A model generated the notes under the pieces. It worked only from the letters and a program-made list of their open reading frames with translations. It searched no databases and was not told the origin of the DNA. Below, piece by piece: positions 53,095 through 61,402 of a stretch of 64,000 bases of DNA. This stretch comes from Phycicoccus sp. M110.8 (GTDB lineage: Bacteria; Actinomycetota; Actinomycetes; Actinomycetales; Dermatophilaceae), in NCBI RefSeq assembly GCF_032464895.1, contig NZ_JAWDIC010000001.1, forward strand, positions 2,170,001 to 2,234,000. Reading direction: 5' to 3'. The number at the start of each line of letters is the position of its first letter. The first letter of the stretch is position 1. The position numbers were made by a program, and so were the translations under genes.

Positions 53095-53444
53095 GCCGGC
53101 GGCGCGAGGGCGGGATGGCGACCGTCGAGCTGGCGGTCGCCATCCCCGCCGTCGTACTGTGCCTGCTCCTCGGCCTGGGTGCGGTGCGGGCCGTCACGGA
53201 CCAGGTCCGGTGCACCGACGCCGCGCGGGCTGCGGCACGGGCGGCCGCCCGGGGTGACGCCCCCGGCGACGCGGTCGCCCTGGGGCGCAGGTTGGCGCCG
53301 CCCGGCGCCACGGTCACCGTCGAGCTGACGGGGGCGACCGTCGAGTCCGCCGTACGTGGCCGGGCGCCGCGCGCGCTGCGCTGGCTGGGCCGGGTGGGTG
53401 CGCCGTCGGCCCGGGCCGTGGCCGCGCGCGAGGACGCGGGGTGA
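53091..53444 (+). CDS. TadE-family pseudopilin
   Basis: A 117-residue protein with EGGMATVELAVAIPAVVLCL, a TadE signature with the prepilin-like Gly-Met-xx-Glu cleavage context and one TM helix, followed by an Arg/Ala-rich periplasmic part (RAAARAAARGDAPGDAVALG). Minor pilin role in tad pili. Starts GTG 53091 overlapping the DUF4244 stop. Confidence 0.78.
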   Translation: MSRRREGGMATVELAVAIPAVVLCLLLGLGAVRAVTDQVRCTDAARAAARAAARGDAPGDAVALGRRLAPPGATVTVELTGATVESAVRGRAPRALRWLGRVGAPSARAVAAREDAG

Positions 53445-53887
53445 TGGCGGTCGTGGGCCGCCGCGTGGCCCGCCGCCACCCGCTCGGGCGTCGCCTCCTC
53501 GGCTGGCTCGCCCGTGCCCGCAGCGGCGGGTCCTGTCGCGACCGGGGGAGCGGGACCGTCCTCATGGTGGCTGTCGTCGCGCTGGTGTTCCTGCTCACCG
53601 TCGCCGGGGTCGCCGTCGCGAGCGCTGTGCTGGCCGTGCACCGCGCCCGGGCGGCCGCGGACCTGGGTGCGCTCGCGGGAGCGGTCGTGCTGGCGCAGGG
53701 GGAGTCGTCATCGTCCGCCTGCGGGGCCGCTCGTGCCGTGGCTGCACGCAACGGCGCCGTGCTCCTCGACTGCGGGGCCGGGGCCGACGGCTCGGTCGTC
53801 GTGCGGGCAGCCACCCGCGTGACCCTGGGGCTGCCGGGACAGCCCCGTGCGGCATCCGCCTCGGCACGGGCCGGCTCGACACAGTGA
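53441..53887 (+). CDS. Rv3654c-like TadE-type protein
   Basis: A 148-residue exported protein with a single N-terminal TM helix after a basic leader (GSGTVLMVAVVALVFLLTVA), then AVHRARAAADLGALAGAVVL and GAARAVAARNGAVLLDCGAG, the pattern of the Rv3654c/TadE-like proteins that close actinobacterial tad operons. GTG start overlapping tadE. A terminator hairpin begins at its stop codon. Confidence 0.75.
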   Translation: MMAVVGRRVARRHPLGRRLLGWLARARSGGSCRDRGSGTVLMVAVVALVFLLTVAGVAVASAVLAVHRARAAADLGALAGAVVLAQGESSSSACGAARAVAARNGAVLLDCGAGADGSVVVRAATRVTLGLPGQPRAASASARAGSTQ

Positions 53888-53921
53888 GGCCGCCGCCCGG
53901 ACGTGTCCGGACGGCGGCCTC
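53886..53921. terminator. tad operon terminator hairpin
   Basis: GAGGCCGCCG, then an inner stem CCGGACGTGTCCGG, then CGGCGGCCTC: two nested dyads without a T-run. It ends the tad cluster and separates it from the convergent gene at 53945. Confidence 0.65.
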
Positions 53922-53944
53922 GGCTGCGCACAGCGGCGGGAGGG

Positions 53945-54865
53945 TCAGCTGCTGCTGTCGTCCCGTCCGGTCCGGCCCATGATCTTGTCGGCCACGGTGC
54001 GGTGGCGGTGGCGCCCCGGCTCGCCGTCTGCGGCCGTGGTGTCCTCGGCCGGCCCGTCCGCGTCGCGCTCCGGTGAGGCGTTCCCGTCGACGCCGTTGCG
54101 GGAGGTCCCGGCGCCGTCGTCCCAGGTCGGCGGCAGGTCGCGCGCCTCGGCACGCCGTTCGTTGGCGCTGTCGTCCAGGGCCCTGTCCCGGACCGGCGCC
54201 GACGCAGCGGGCCGATCGGCGTCCCCGGCGACGACGTCGCGCTCCGGGGTGTCCGCGCCGCTGCGGTCCCCGAGACGCGCGTTGCCGTTGCCGTTGCCGT
54301 TGTCGTCGCGGTGGGCGGCCTCTCCGGCAGCGGCTCCGGCGGCGGCCCCACCGAGGGCTCCGCCCCCAGCCGCGGCAGCGGCACCGTGGCGGTCGGCCAG
54401 CTCGCGCTCGACCCGCGCGCGCTCGTCGGCGCGGATGCGGGACTCCTCCTCGGAGCGGCGGCTCGCGTACTCCTCCTCGCGCGCCCGGTCGCGCTCGGCC
54501 AGCCGGGACTCGAACTCCTGCTCGCGCACCCGGTCGCGCTCGGCAATCGCCTGCTGGTGGGTCTCCTCGGCGCGGTTGCGCTCGTCGGCGCGGATGTTCT
54601 CCTCGAACTCGGCCTGTCGCTGCGCCTCCTTCGCCTCCCGGCGGGGGCGGGCGCGACGGCGTGCGCTGCCGCGCAGCAGCGCGAGGCCGAGCCACAGCAG
54701 GAGCAGCACGACGGCGCCGGCGATGATCAACGCGAGCGGCGTCATGCCGACGCTGATGCCGGCCGCGTCGAGGTTGACGGGGGTGGTCAGTGACTGGGTG
54801 GCGAGGAAGAGCAGCACACCGGCTGCGATCGCCACGATGACGACGAGAAGTCCGAGGACCAGCAC
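53945..54865 (-). CDS. membrane protein with charged coiled-coil tail
   Basis: A 306-residue protein with two N-terminal TM helices (VLGLLVVIVAIAAGVLLFLA; TPLALIIAGAVVLLLLWLGL), then a long helix with repeating RAEET/RDRVREQE/RAREEE heptads at about residues 75-160 that is probably coiled coil, then Gly/Ala-rich and acidic low-complexity to the end. This layout (two TM helices plus cytoplasmic coiled coil) resembles LapA-type or scaffold-like envelope proteins, with no firm assignment. The Arg/Glu codon usage fits the surrounding chromosome. Confidence 0.65.
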   Translation of the reverse strand: MLVLGLLVVIVAIAAGVLLFLATQSLTTPVNLDAAGISVGMTPLALIIAGAVVLLLLWLGLALLRGSARRRARPRREAKEAQRQAEFEENIRADERNRAEETHQQAIAERDRVREQEFESRLAERDRAREEEYASRRSEEESRIRADERARVERELADRHGAAAAAGGGALGGAAAGAAAGEAAHRDDNGNGNGNARLGDRSGADTPERDVVAGDADRPAASAPVRDRALDDSANERRAEARDLPPTWDDGAGTSRNGVDGNASPERDADGPAEDTTAADGEPGRHRHRTVADKIMGRTGRDDSSS

Positions 54866-54991
54866 GAGGCCTACCTCCAGAGGTCAAGGGCGCGTGGTGC
54901 GCCGTCCGCCTCGACCATAGTGGCTGGGTGGGCGGAGCGCTGGTCGAGCCGCGTCCGGTTTGTCCTGCACGGGGGCGCGCAAAACCGCAGG

Positions 54992-57379
54992 TCAGAGCTC
55001 TGCGGACGGAAACCGACCGAGCTCGGCCAGAGTGGCCTGCAACAGGCGCGCGGCGCCTGCCTTGTCCAGCGGCTCGTTGCCGTTGCCGCACTTCGGCGAC
55101 TGGACGCACGCCGGGCACCCGGCCTCGCACCCGCACCCGTTGATCGTCTCGAGCGTGGCCCCGAGCCAGGCCTCGACCGCCTGGTGCGCCCGCTCGGCGA
55201 AGCCCGCCCCGCCGGGGTAGCCGTCGTAGACCATGATCGTCGGCAGGCCCGTGTCGGGGTGCTCGGCCGTCGACACGCCGCCGATGTCCCACCGGTCGGA
55301 GGTCGCCACGAGCGGGAGCATGCCGATCGCCGCGTGCTCGGCCGCGTGGGCGGCGCCGGGGATGTCGACCTCGGCCACCCCGGCAGCGGCGAGCCACGAC
55401 ACCGGCATCGTCCACCAGACCGCCTTGGTCCGCAGCGTCCGCGGCGGGAGGTCCAGGGGGTGCGTGCCGAGGACCTCCCCGCTCGGCAGCCGCCGCAGGA
55501 AGGACGTCACCTGCGTGTGGACCCGGACCGAGCCGAAGCAGACCTCGAGGGGCCCGACCCGTCGCGAGCGCTCGGCCGCGACGATGTCGAACGCGCTCAC
55601 CGACTGCGCGAACGTGCTCCACCCCGGGTCGCCGCGCACCACGGTCGCGGTGCCGCCCTCGAGGTCGAGCTCGGTGACGACGTAGCTCTGGCCCTGGTGG
55701 ACGTGCACCGCCCCGGCGTGGACCTGCGTGTGGGCGCTCGCGCCGTCGATGGTCCCGAGCACCCGACCCGTCCGGCTCTCGACGATGCCGACCACCTCGC
55801 CGGCACCGCGCAGCGACAGGTGGTCGCCGGGCCGGTCCGAGCGCGCCCAGTACCACCCGCCGTTGGGCCGTCGCCGCAGGATGCCCCGCGCGACCAGCGC
55901 GTCCAGCAGTGGCCGGGCGACCGCCTCGCCGCCGAAGAGGTCGAGGTCGACCTCGCGCAGCGGCAGCTCCGCCGCGGCGGCCGCGAGGTGCGGGCCGAGG
56001 ACGTAGGGGTTGCCGGGGTCGAGCACCGCAGCCTCCACCGGCTGGCCGAAGACGACGTCCGGGTGGCCGACGACGTAGGTGTCGAGCGGGTCGTCGGCCG
56101 CCACGTAGACGGCCAGCGAGCGGGTGCCGGCCCGTCCGGCGCGCCCCGCCTGCTGCCACAGCGAGGCGCGGGTGCCGGGCCAGCCGGCCATGAGCACGGC
56201 GTCCAGCCCGGACACGTCGACGCCGAGCTCGAGCGCGTTGGTGGCAGCCAGCCCGACGAGCGTCCCGTCGCGGAGGGAGCGTTCGAGCTCGCGTCGTTCC
56301 TCGGGGAGGTAACCGCCCCGGTATGCCGCGACGCCCGTCGCTGCGCGCACGTGCCCGGTGTCGTCGAGCGTGCGCCGGGCGCTCGACGCGAGCGCCTCGA
56401 CGCCGGCCCGGGACCGAGCGAACGCCACGGTCTGCACGCCGTCGGCGACGAGCGAGGCCAGCAGGTCCGCGGCCTCGGAGGTGGCGCTGCGACGACCCGA
56501 CCCGTCGGGGAGCTCGCCCGGCTCCCACAGGGCGAACGTCATCGCCTCCCGCGGGGAGCCGTCCCGCGTGACCTCCTCGAACGGCAGACCCGTCAGTCGC
56601 TGCGCGTGCAGCCCGGGGTCGCGCACCGTCGCGGACGCCAGCACGAACGTCGGGTGCGACCCGTACCGCGCACAGACTCTCCGGAGCCGGCGGAGCAGCG
56701 CGGCGAGGTGCGAGCCGAACACCCCCCGGTAGACGTGGCACTCGTCCACGACGACGTACCGCAGGGCCCGCAGGAACGGGGCCCACCGCTCGTGGCCCGG
56801 CAGCAGCGAGTGGTGCACGAGGTCGGGGTTGCTCAGCACGAGCTGGGCGTGGTCGCGGATCCAGCGCCGCTCCTCGGTGGGGGTGTCGCCGTCGTAGGTG
56901 GCGGCCCGGACGCCCGGCACGGCCCACGCCTGGATCCGGGCGAGCTGGTCCGCGGCCAGCGCCTTGGTCGGCGAGAGGTAGAGCGCCGTGGCGCCCCGGC
57001 CCGACGGGGCGGTAGCGCCCTCGACGACGGCCGACAGGACGGGGAGCAGGTACCCCAGGCTCTTGCCCGACGCCGTCCCGGTCGACAGCACGACGTGCCG
57101 GCCGGCGTGGGCGTGGTCGGCGGCCTCGCGCTGGTGCGACCACAGGGAGGTGATCCCGGATCCGGCGCACGCGGCATACACGGTCGGGTCCACCCAGGTG
57201 GGCCACGGCTCGGGACGCGCGCTGCGCGCCGGGACCTCGTGGACGTGGCGCAGCCGCTCCGGCGCACCGGACGCGAGCGCGGACAGTGCGGCCGGCGGGT
57301 CGAACCCGGGGGGTGAGCCGGGCGCCCCGGCCGCCCCGCGGCTCGCCGCTGGGGATCCGGTGGCGCTGGGGATGGACAT
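54992..57379 (-). CDS. MrfA/Hrq1-type DEAD/DEAH helicase (DUF1998)
   Basis: A 795-residue SF2 helicase. Walker A TGTASGKS at about 100-107, LYLSPTKALAADQLAR, DECH at 212-215 (VVVDECHVYRG), ASATVRDPGLHAQ, and motif VI QQAGRAGRAGTRSL. The C-terminal DUF1998 domain has the zinc-binding set ending CGCEAGCPACVQSPKCGNGN. MrfA/Hrq1 helicases repair mitomycin-type DNA damage. ATG 57379 chosen; a longer reading to 57472 adds no conserved sequence. Divergent from the anti-sigma antagonist with 70 bp between, so promoters are shared there. Confidence 0.88.
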   Translation of the reverse strand: MSIPSATGSPAASRGAAGAPGSPPGFDPPAALSALASGAPERLRHVHEVPARSARPEPWPTWVDPTVYAACAGSGITSLWSHQREAADHAHAGRHVVLSTGTASGKSLGYLLPVLSAVVEGATAPSGRGATALYLSPTKALAADQLARIQAWAVPGVRAATYDGDTPTEERRWIRDHAQLVLSNPDLVHHSLLPGHERWAPFLRALRYVVVDECHVYRGVFGSHLAALLRRLRRVCARYGSHPTFVLASATVRDPGLHAQRLTGLPFEEVTRDGSPREAMTFALWEPGELPDGSGRRSATSEAADLLASLVADGVQTVAFARSRAGVEALASSARRTLDDTGHVRAATGVAAYRGGYLPEERRELERSLRDGTLVGLAATNALELGVDVSGLDAVLMAGWPGTRASLWQQAGRAGRAGTRSLAVYVAADDPLDTYVVGHPDVVFGQPVEAAVLDPGNPYVLGPHLAAAAAELPLREVDLDLFGGEAVARPLLDALVARGILRRRPNGGWYWARSDRPGDHLSLRGAGEVVGIVESRTGRVLGTIDGASAHTQVHAGAVHVHQGQSYVVTELDLEGGTATVVRGDPGWSTFAQSVSAFDIVAAERSRRVGPLEVCFGSVRVHTQVTSFLRRLPSGEVLGTHPLDLPPRTLRTKAVWWTMPVSWLAAAGVAEVDIPGAAHAAEHAAIGMLPLVATSDRWDIGGVSTAEHPDTGLPTIMVYDGYPGGAGFAERAHQAVEAWLGATLETINGCGCEAGCPACVQSPKCGNGNEPLDKAGAARLLQATLAELGRFPSAEL

Positions 57380-57449
57380 TGCCGCTACGGTAATCCCGTG
57401 GGCTGACGGTCTCCGTCGCGCCCGGTGAGCGCACGGAAAGGCGAGACGC

Positions 57450-57794
57450 GTGGATCTGTCGGTCTCCAGCACGGAGCAGGGAGCCGTGACCGTCGTGCAC
57501 GTGGCCGGGGAGATCGACGTCTACACGGCGCCGTTGCTGCGCGAGGTGCTCGACAAGCAGGTCGCCGCCGGTCGCACCGAGCTCGTGGTCGACCTGGAGA
57601 AGGTCACCTTCATGGACAGCACCGGCCTCGGCGTCCTCGTCGGCCGGCTCAAGCTCGTCCGCGGGCAGAACGGCACGCTGCGCATCGTCAGCGCCCAGGA
57701 CCGCATTCTCAAGGTCTTCAAGATCACGGGCCTGGACAAGGTGTTCCACATCTACTCCACGGTCGAGGAGGCCACCGCCGCCTCGGCGGTCTGA
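57450..57794 (+). CDS. anti-sigma factor antagonist (STAS)
   Basis: A 114-residue STAS-domain protein of the RsbV/SpoIIAA/BldG type. [20 protein letters not shown] and the phosphorylation-site segment [17 protein letters not shown] are diagnostic; S57 is the expected target of an anti-sigma kinase. GTG 57450 with GGAAAGGCGAG upstream. Its anti-sigma partner is not in the window. Confidence 0.9.
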   Translation: MDLSVSSTEQGAVTVVHVAGEIDVYTAPLLREVLDKQVAAGRTELVVDLEKVTFMDSTGLGVLVGRLKLVRGQNGTLRIVSAQDRILKVFKITGLDKVFHIYSTVEEATAASAV

Positions 57795-58054
57795 GCCCGC
57801 CGGCCCGGTCATCCGGGCTCCCGCCCCGGCAGGCCGGTGCCGCTGGGCCGCCGCACCACGGCGCCCGCGCCCCGCGTGCCGAGCAGGTCCCCTGTCCTGC
57901 GGAAACACCGCAGGAAATCTGCGTGTGACCCTGCTCACCCGCTGACATTTACGGTGTGACGTGCATTACCCTCGCCACCATCGTCCCCTCGTGCGGCGCG
58001 CTGGCCAGCGTGCCCGTGGGCGGTTTGGAGAGTTTCCCCATCGAGGAGGATGGA

Positions 58055-60577
58055 ATGTTGCGCGTCGCGCCAGCCGCCAGTGCCCTCACACTGGACGGCT
58101 CCAATCTCACCCTGGTGATCGTGGTGGCCGTGGTTGCCGTCATCGCGCTCGGCATGGGTGTGTTCTTCCGCCAGCAGGTCCTGTCGCACGACGCCGGCAC
58201 CGAGAAGATGCAGGAGATCGGCGCCGCCGTGGAGGAGGGCGCCCAGGCGTACCTCGCCCGGCAGTTCAAGACCCTCGGCATCTTCGTCGTGCTGGTCTTC
58301 GGCCTCCTGCTCCTGCTGCCCGCCGACACCGCCAGCATCCGCTGGGGTCGCTCGGCCTTCTTCGTGGTGGGCGCGCTCTTCTCCGCCTCGATCGGCTACC
58401 TGGGCATGAGCCTGGCCGTGAAGGCCAACGTCCGCGTCGCCTCGGCCGCGCGCGAGGGCGACCGCGACAGCGGTATGCGGATCGCCTTCCGCACCGGCGG
58501 CACCGTCGGCATGGCGACGGTGGGCCTGGGCCTGCTCGGCGCCTCGGTCGTCGTGCTCCTCTACAAGGGCGACGCCCCCAAGGTGCTCGAGGGCTTCGGC
58601 TTCGGCGCCGCCCTGCTCGCGATGTTCATGCGAGTCGGCGGCGGCATCTTCACCAAGGCCGCGGACGTGGGCGCCGACCTCGTCGGCAAGGTCGAGGCGG
58701 GCATCCCCGAGGACGACCCGCGCAACGCGGCGACGATCGCCGACAACGTGGGCGACAACGTGGGTGACTGCGCCGGCATGGCCGCCGACCTCTTCGAGTC
58801 GTATGCCGTGATGCTCGTGGCCGCGCTGATCCTCGGCTCGGTCGCGTTCGGCACCTACGGCCTGGTCTTCCCGCTGCTCGTCCCCGCCATCGGCGCGGTC
58901 ACCGCCCTCATCGGCGTCTTCATCACCCGCGTCAGGCCCGGCGAGAACGCCCTCTCGGCCATCAACCGTGGCTTCTACATCTCCGCCGCGATCGCCGCCG
59001 TCCTGTCGGCCGTCGCCGCCTTCGTCTACCTGCCCGACACGTTCAAGGGCCTGGAGTCGACGGACCAGTCCGTCACCCAGCTGACCGGCAACCCGCGGGT
59101 CACCGCGATCCTGGCCGTGGTCATCGGCATCGTGCTCGCCGCGATCATCCTGTGGCTCACGGGCTACTTCACCGGCACCGACAAGCGCCCGACCCGGGAC
59201 GTCGCCCGCACCTCGCTCACCGGCGCGGCCACGGTCGTCCTCTCCGGCATCGGCGTGGGCCTCGAGTCGGCCGTCTACACCGCGGTCATCATCGGCGGCG
59301 CCGTCTACCTCGCCTTCCTGCTCGGCGGCGGTTCAGTCGTGCTGTCGCTGTTCCTCATCGCGCTCGCGGGCTGCGGCCTGCTGACCACGGTCGGCGTCAT
59401 CGTCGCCATGGACACCTTCGGCCCGGTGTCGGACAACGCGCAGGGCATCGCCGAGATGTCCGGGGACGTCGACGGCGAGGGCGCGCAGATCCTCACCGAC
59501 CTCGACGCGGTCGGCAACACCACCAAGGCCATCACCAAGGGCATCGCGATCGCGACGGCCGTCCTCGCGGCCACGGCCCTGTTCGGCTCGTACTCCGACG
59601 CCTGGCGGGGCACGTTCGACCCGATCCTGGCCAAGCTCGAGCAGCAGGCGCAGACGGGCGTCATCGGCCAGAGCGAGGTGCAGGCGATCCAGAAGCAGCT
59701 GACCACCTCCTTCGGCCTGGAGATCGTCTCGCCGAACGTCCTGGTGGGTCTGCTCATCGGCGCCGCGGTCGTGTTCCTCTTCTCCGGCCTGGCGATCAAC
59801 GCCGTCACCCGCGCCGCGGGCGCGATCGTCTTCGAGGTCCGTCGCCAGTTCCGCGACATCCCCGGGATCATGGAGGGCACCGCCCGTCCGGAGTACGGCA
59901 AGGTCGTCGACATCTGCACCAAGGACTCGCTGCGCGAGCTGGCCACCCCCGGTCTCCTCGCGGCCATGACGCCGGTCGCGGTCGGTTTCGGCCTCGGCAT
60001 CGGCGCCCTCGCCGGCTTCCTCGCCGGCGCGATCGGCACCGGCGCGCTGATGGCCGTCTTCCTCGCCAACTCCGGTGGCGCCTGGGACAACGCCAAGAAG
60101 ATCGTCGAGGACGGCACCCACGGCGGCAAGGGCACCGAGGCCCACGCGGCCACCGTCATCGGCGACACCGTCGGCGACCCGTTCAAGGACACCGCCGGCC
60201 CGGCGATCAACCCGCTCATCAAGGTCATGAACCTCGTGTCGGTGCTGATCGCGCCGGCCATCGTGACCCTGTCTATCGGCGACGGCAAGAACAGCCCCGT
60301 CCGGTACGGCATCGCCATCGCGGCGCTGGTCATCGTCATCGGTGCGGTCGCGGTCTCCAAGTCGCGCGACCTCGCCATCGGTGGCGACGACGACACCGCC
60401 ACGCCGGCCGACGCGGCGGCGCCCGACGGGAGCGCCGCGACGGTCCCGGCCGCGCCGACGGCCACCGGTGCGACCACCGTCCCGGGCGCGACCGCCGACG
60501 GGTCGGGCGCAGCGCCCGGCGCCTCGGCGGGTGCGACCGGGACGAGCGAGTCGCTGGAGGAGCCCGCGAACCGCTGA
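58055..60577 (+). CDS. hppA: K+-independent H+-pumping pyrophosphatase
   Basis: An 840-residue integral membrane pyrophosphatase with about 16 TM helices. The substrate and pump motifs are visible: GIPEDDPRNAATIADNVGDN followed by VGDCAGMAADLFESYAVM, and FGPVSDNAQGIAEMSGDVD. GNTTKA has Lys at residue 491, the mark of the K+-independent class (K+-dependent enzymes have Ala). GDTVGDPFKDTAGPAINPLI is the second acidic signature. A C-terminal tail of about 60 residues, rich in Ala/Thr/Gly, is unusual. ATG 58055 has GAGGAGG 5 bases upstream. It hydrolyses PPi and pumps protons outward, saving energy or acid stress. Confidence 0.92.
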   Translation: MLRVAPAASALTLDGSNLTLVIVVAVVAVIALGMGVFFRQQVLSHDAGTEKMQEIGAAVEEGAQAYLARQFKTLGIFVVLVFGLLLLLPADTASIRWGRSAFFVVGALFSASIGYLGMSLAVKANVRVASAAREGDRDSGMRIAFRTGGTVGMATVGLGLLGASVVVLLYKGDAPKVLEGFGFGAALLAMFMRVGGGIFTKAADVGADLVGKVEAGIPEDDPRNAATIADNVGDNVGDCAGMAADLFESYAVMLVAALILGSVAFGTYGLVFPLLVPAIGAVTALIGVFITRVRPGENALSAINRGFYISAAIAAVLSAVAAFVYLPDTFKGLESTDQSVTQLTGNPRVTAILAVVIGIVLAAIILWLTGYFTGTDKRPTRDVARTSLTGAATVVLSGIGVGLESAVYTAVIIGGAVYLAFLLGGGSVVLSLFLIALAGCGLLTTVGVIVAMDTFGPVSDNAQGIAEMSGDVDGEGAQILTDLDAVGNTTKAITKGIAIATAVLAATALFGSYSDAWRGTFDPILAKLEQQAQTGVIGQSEVQAIQKQLTTSFGLEIVSPNVLVGLLIGAAVVFLFSGLAINAVTRAAGAIVFEVRRQFRDIPGIMEGTARPEYGKVVDICTKDSLRELATPGLLAAMTPVAVGFGLGIGALAGFLAGAIGTGALMAVFLANSGGAWDNAKKIVEDGTHGGKGTEAHAATVIGDTVGDPFKDTAGPAINPLIKVMNLVSVLIAPAIVTLSIGDGKNSPVRYGIAIAALVIVIGAVAVSKSRDLAIGGDDDTATPADAAAPDGSAATVPAAPTATGATTVPGATADGSGAAPGASAGATGTSESLEEPANR

Positions 60578-60592
60578 CCCTCCTCGGGAACC

Positions 60593-60631
60593 GACGCGGC
60601 CGGTGCCACCACGGGTGGTGCCGGCCGCGTC
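60593..60631. terminator. hppA terminator hairpin
   Basis: GACGCGGCCGG and CCGGCCGCGTC form an 11-bp stem around a TGCCACCACGGGTGGTG loop, 15 bp after the hppA stop. No T-run, as usual in such GC-rich DNA. Confidence 0.65.
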
Positions 60632-60694
60632 GTCGTGTCGAGGCCCTCGCCGAACCGGTGTCGGGGCGCAGGCCCGCGCCCCTAGGCTGGACGC

Positions 60695-61402
60695 GTGCAC
60701 AGCCCCCTCTTCGACCAGGCCAACCTCGAGGTCCAGGCGCAGCAGCGCTTCGCCCTGCAGAACCCGCAGATGCTGCGCGTCCACCTCGGTGGCGACGTCC
60801 TCGCCGTCAAGGGGGCGATGGTCGCCTACCAGGGCGCCATCCGCTTCGACCACGAGAAGGCCGGCAGCGTCGGCCGGATGTTCAAGAAGGCCGTGACGGG
60901 CGAGGACGTCTCGCTCATGCGGGTCTCCGGTGAGGGTGACGTCTTCTTCGCCTCCGAGGCCGGCTACGTCTTCCTCGTCGACCTGGCCGGCGACGGCCTG
61001 TCGGTGAACTCGCGCAACCTCCTCGCCTTCGACTCGGGCATCGACTGGGACATCAAGCGGGTCCAGGGCGCCGGCATGCTCAGCGGCGGCCTGTTCAACA
61101 CCACCCTGCAGGGCACCGGCACCGTCGCCATCCACACGGTCGGCCAGCCGGTCGTCCTCGACTGCGCCGCGCAGCCCACCTACGTCGACGTGCAGGCCTG
61201 CGTCGGCTGGTCGGCCAACCTCGTGCCGCAGGTCGTGTCGAGCATGAACGTGCGCTCGATGCTCCGCGGCGGCTCGGGCGAGGCGTTCCAGTACGCGTTC
61301 TCCGGTCCCGGCTTCGTCATCGTGCAGCCCAGCGAGTGGACCCCACCGCCCGCGCAGGGCGGCGGCGGCGGTGGCTTCAACCTGGGCGGGCTGCTCGACT
61401 GA
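60695..61402 (+). CDS. AIM24 family protein
   Basis: A 235-residue beta-rich protein of the AIM24/TIGR00266 group: LFDQANLEVQAQQRFALQNP, GDVLAVKGAMVAYQGAIRFD, GEGDVFFASEAGYVFLVDLA and NSRNLLAFDSGIDWDIKRVQ, then GGLFNTTLQGTGTVAIHTVG. The fold is a trimeric beta helix with no known enzymatic role in bacteria. GTG 60695. Its stop overlaps the next start (TGATG). Confidence 0.85.
   Translation: MHSPLFDQANLEVQAQQRFALQNPQMLRVHLGGDVLAVKGAMVAYQGAIRFDHEKAGSVGRMFKKAVTGEDVSLMRVSGEGDVFFASEAGYVFLVDLAGDGLSVNSRNLLAFDSGIDWDIKRVQGAGMLSGGLFNTTLQGTGTVAIHTVGQPVVLDCAAQPTYVDVQACVGWSANLVPQVVSSMNVRSMLRGGSGEAFQYAFSGPGFVIVQPSEWTPPPAQGGGGGGFNLGGLLD

Noticed and set aside
53595-57938. A 1447-residue reverse-strand open frame across the tad end, helicase and STAS genes
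   Set aside because: It is antisense to genes with clear motifs and overlapping starts; its sequence is Arg/Ala-rich shadow of high-GC coding DNA.
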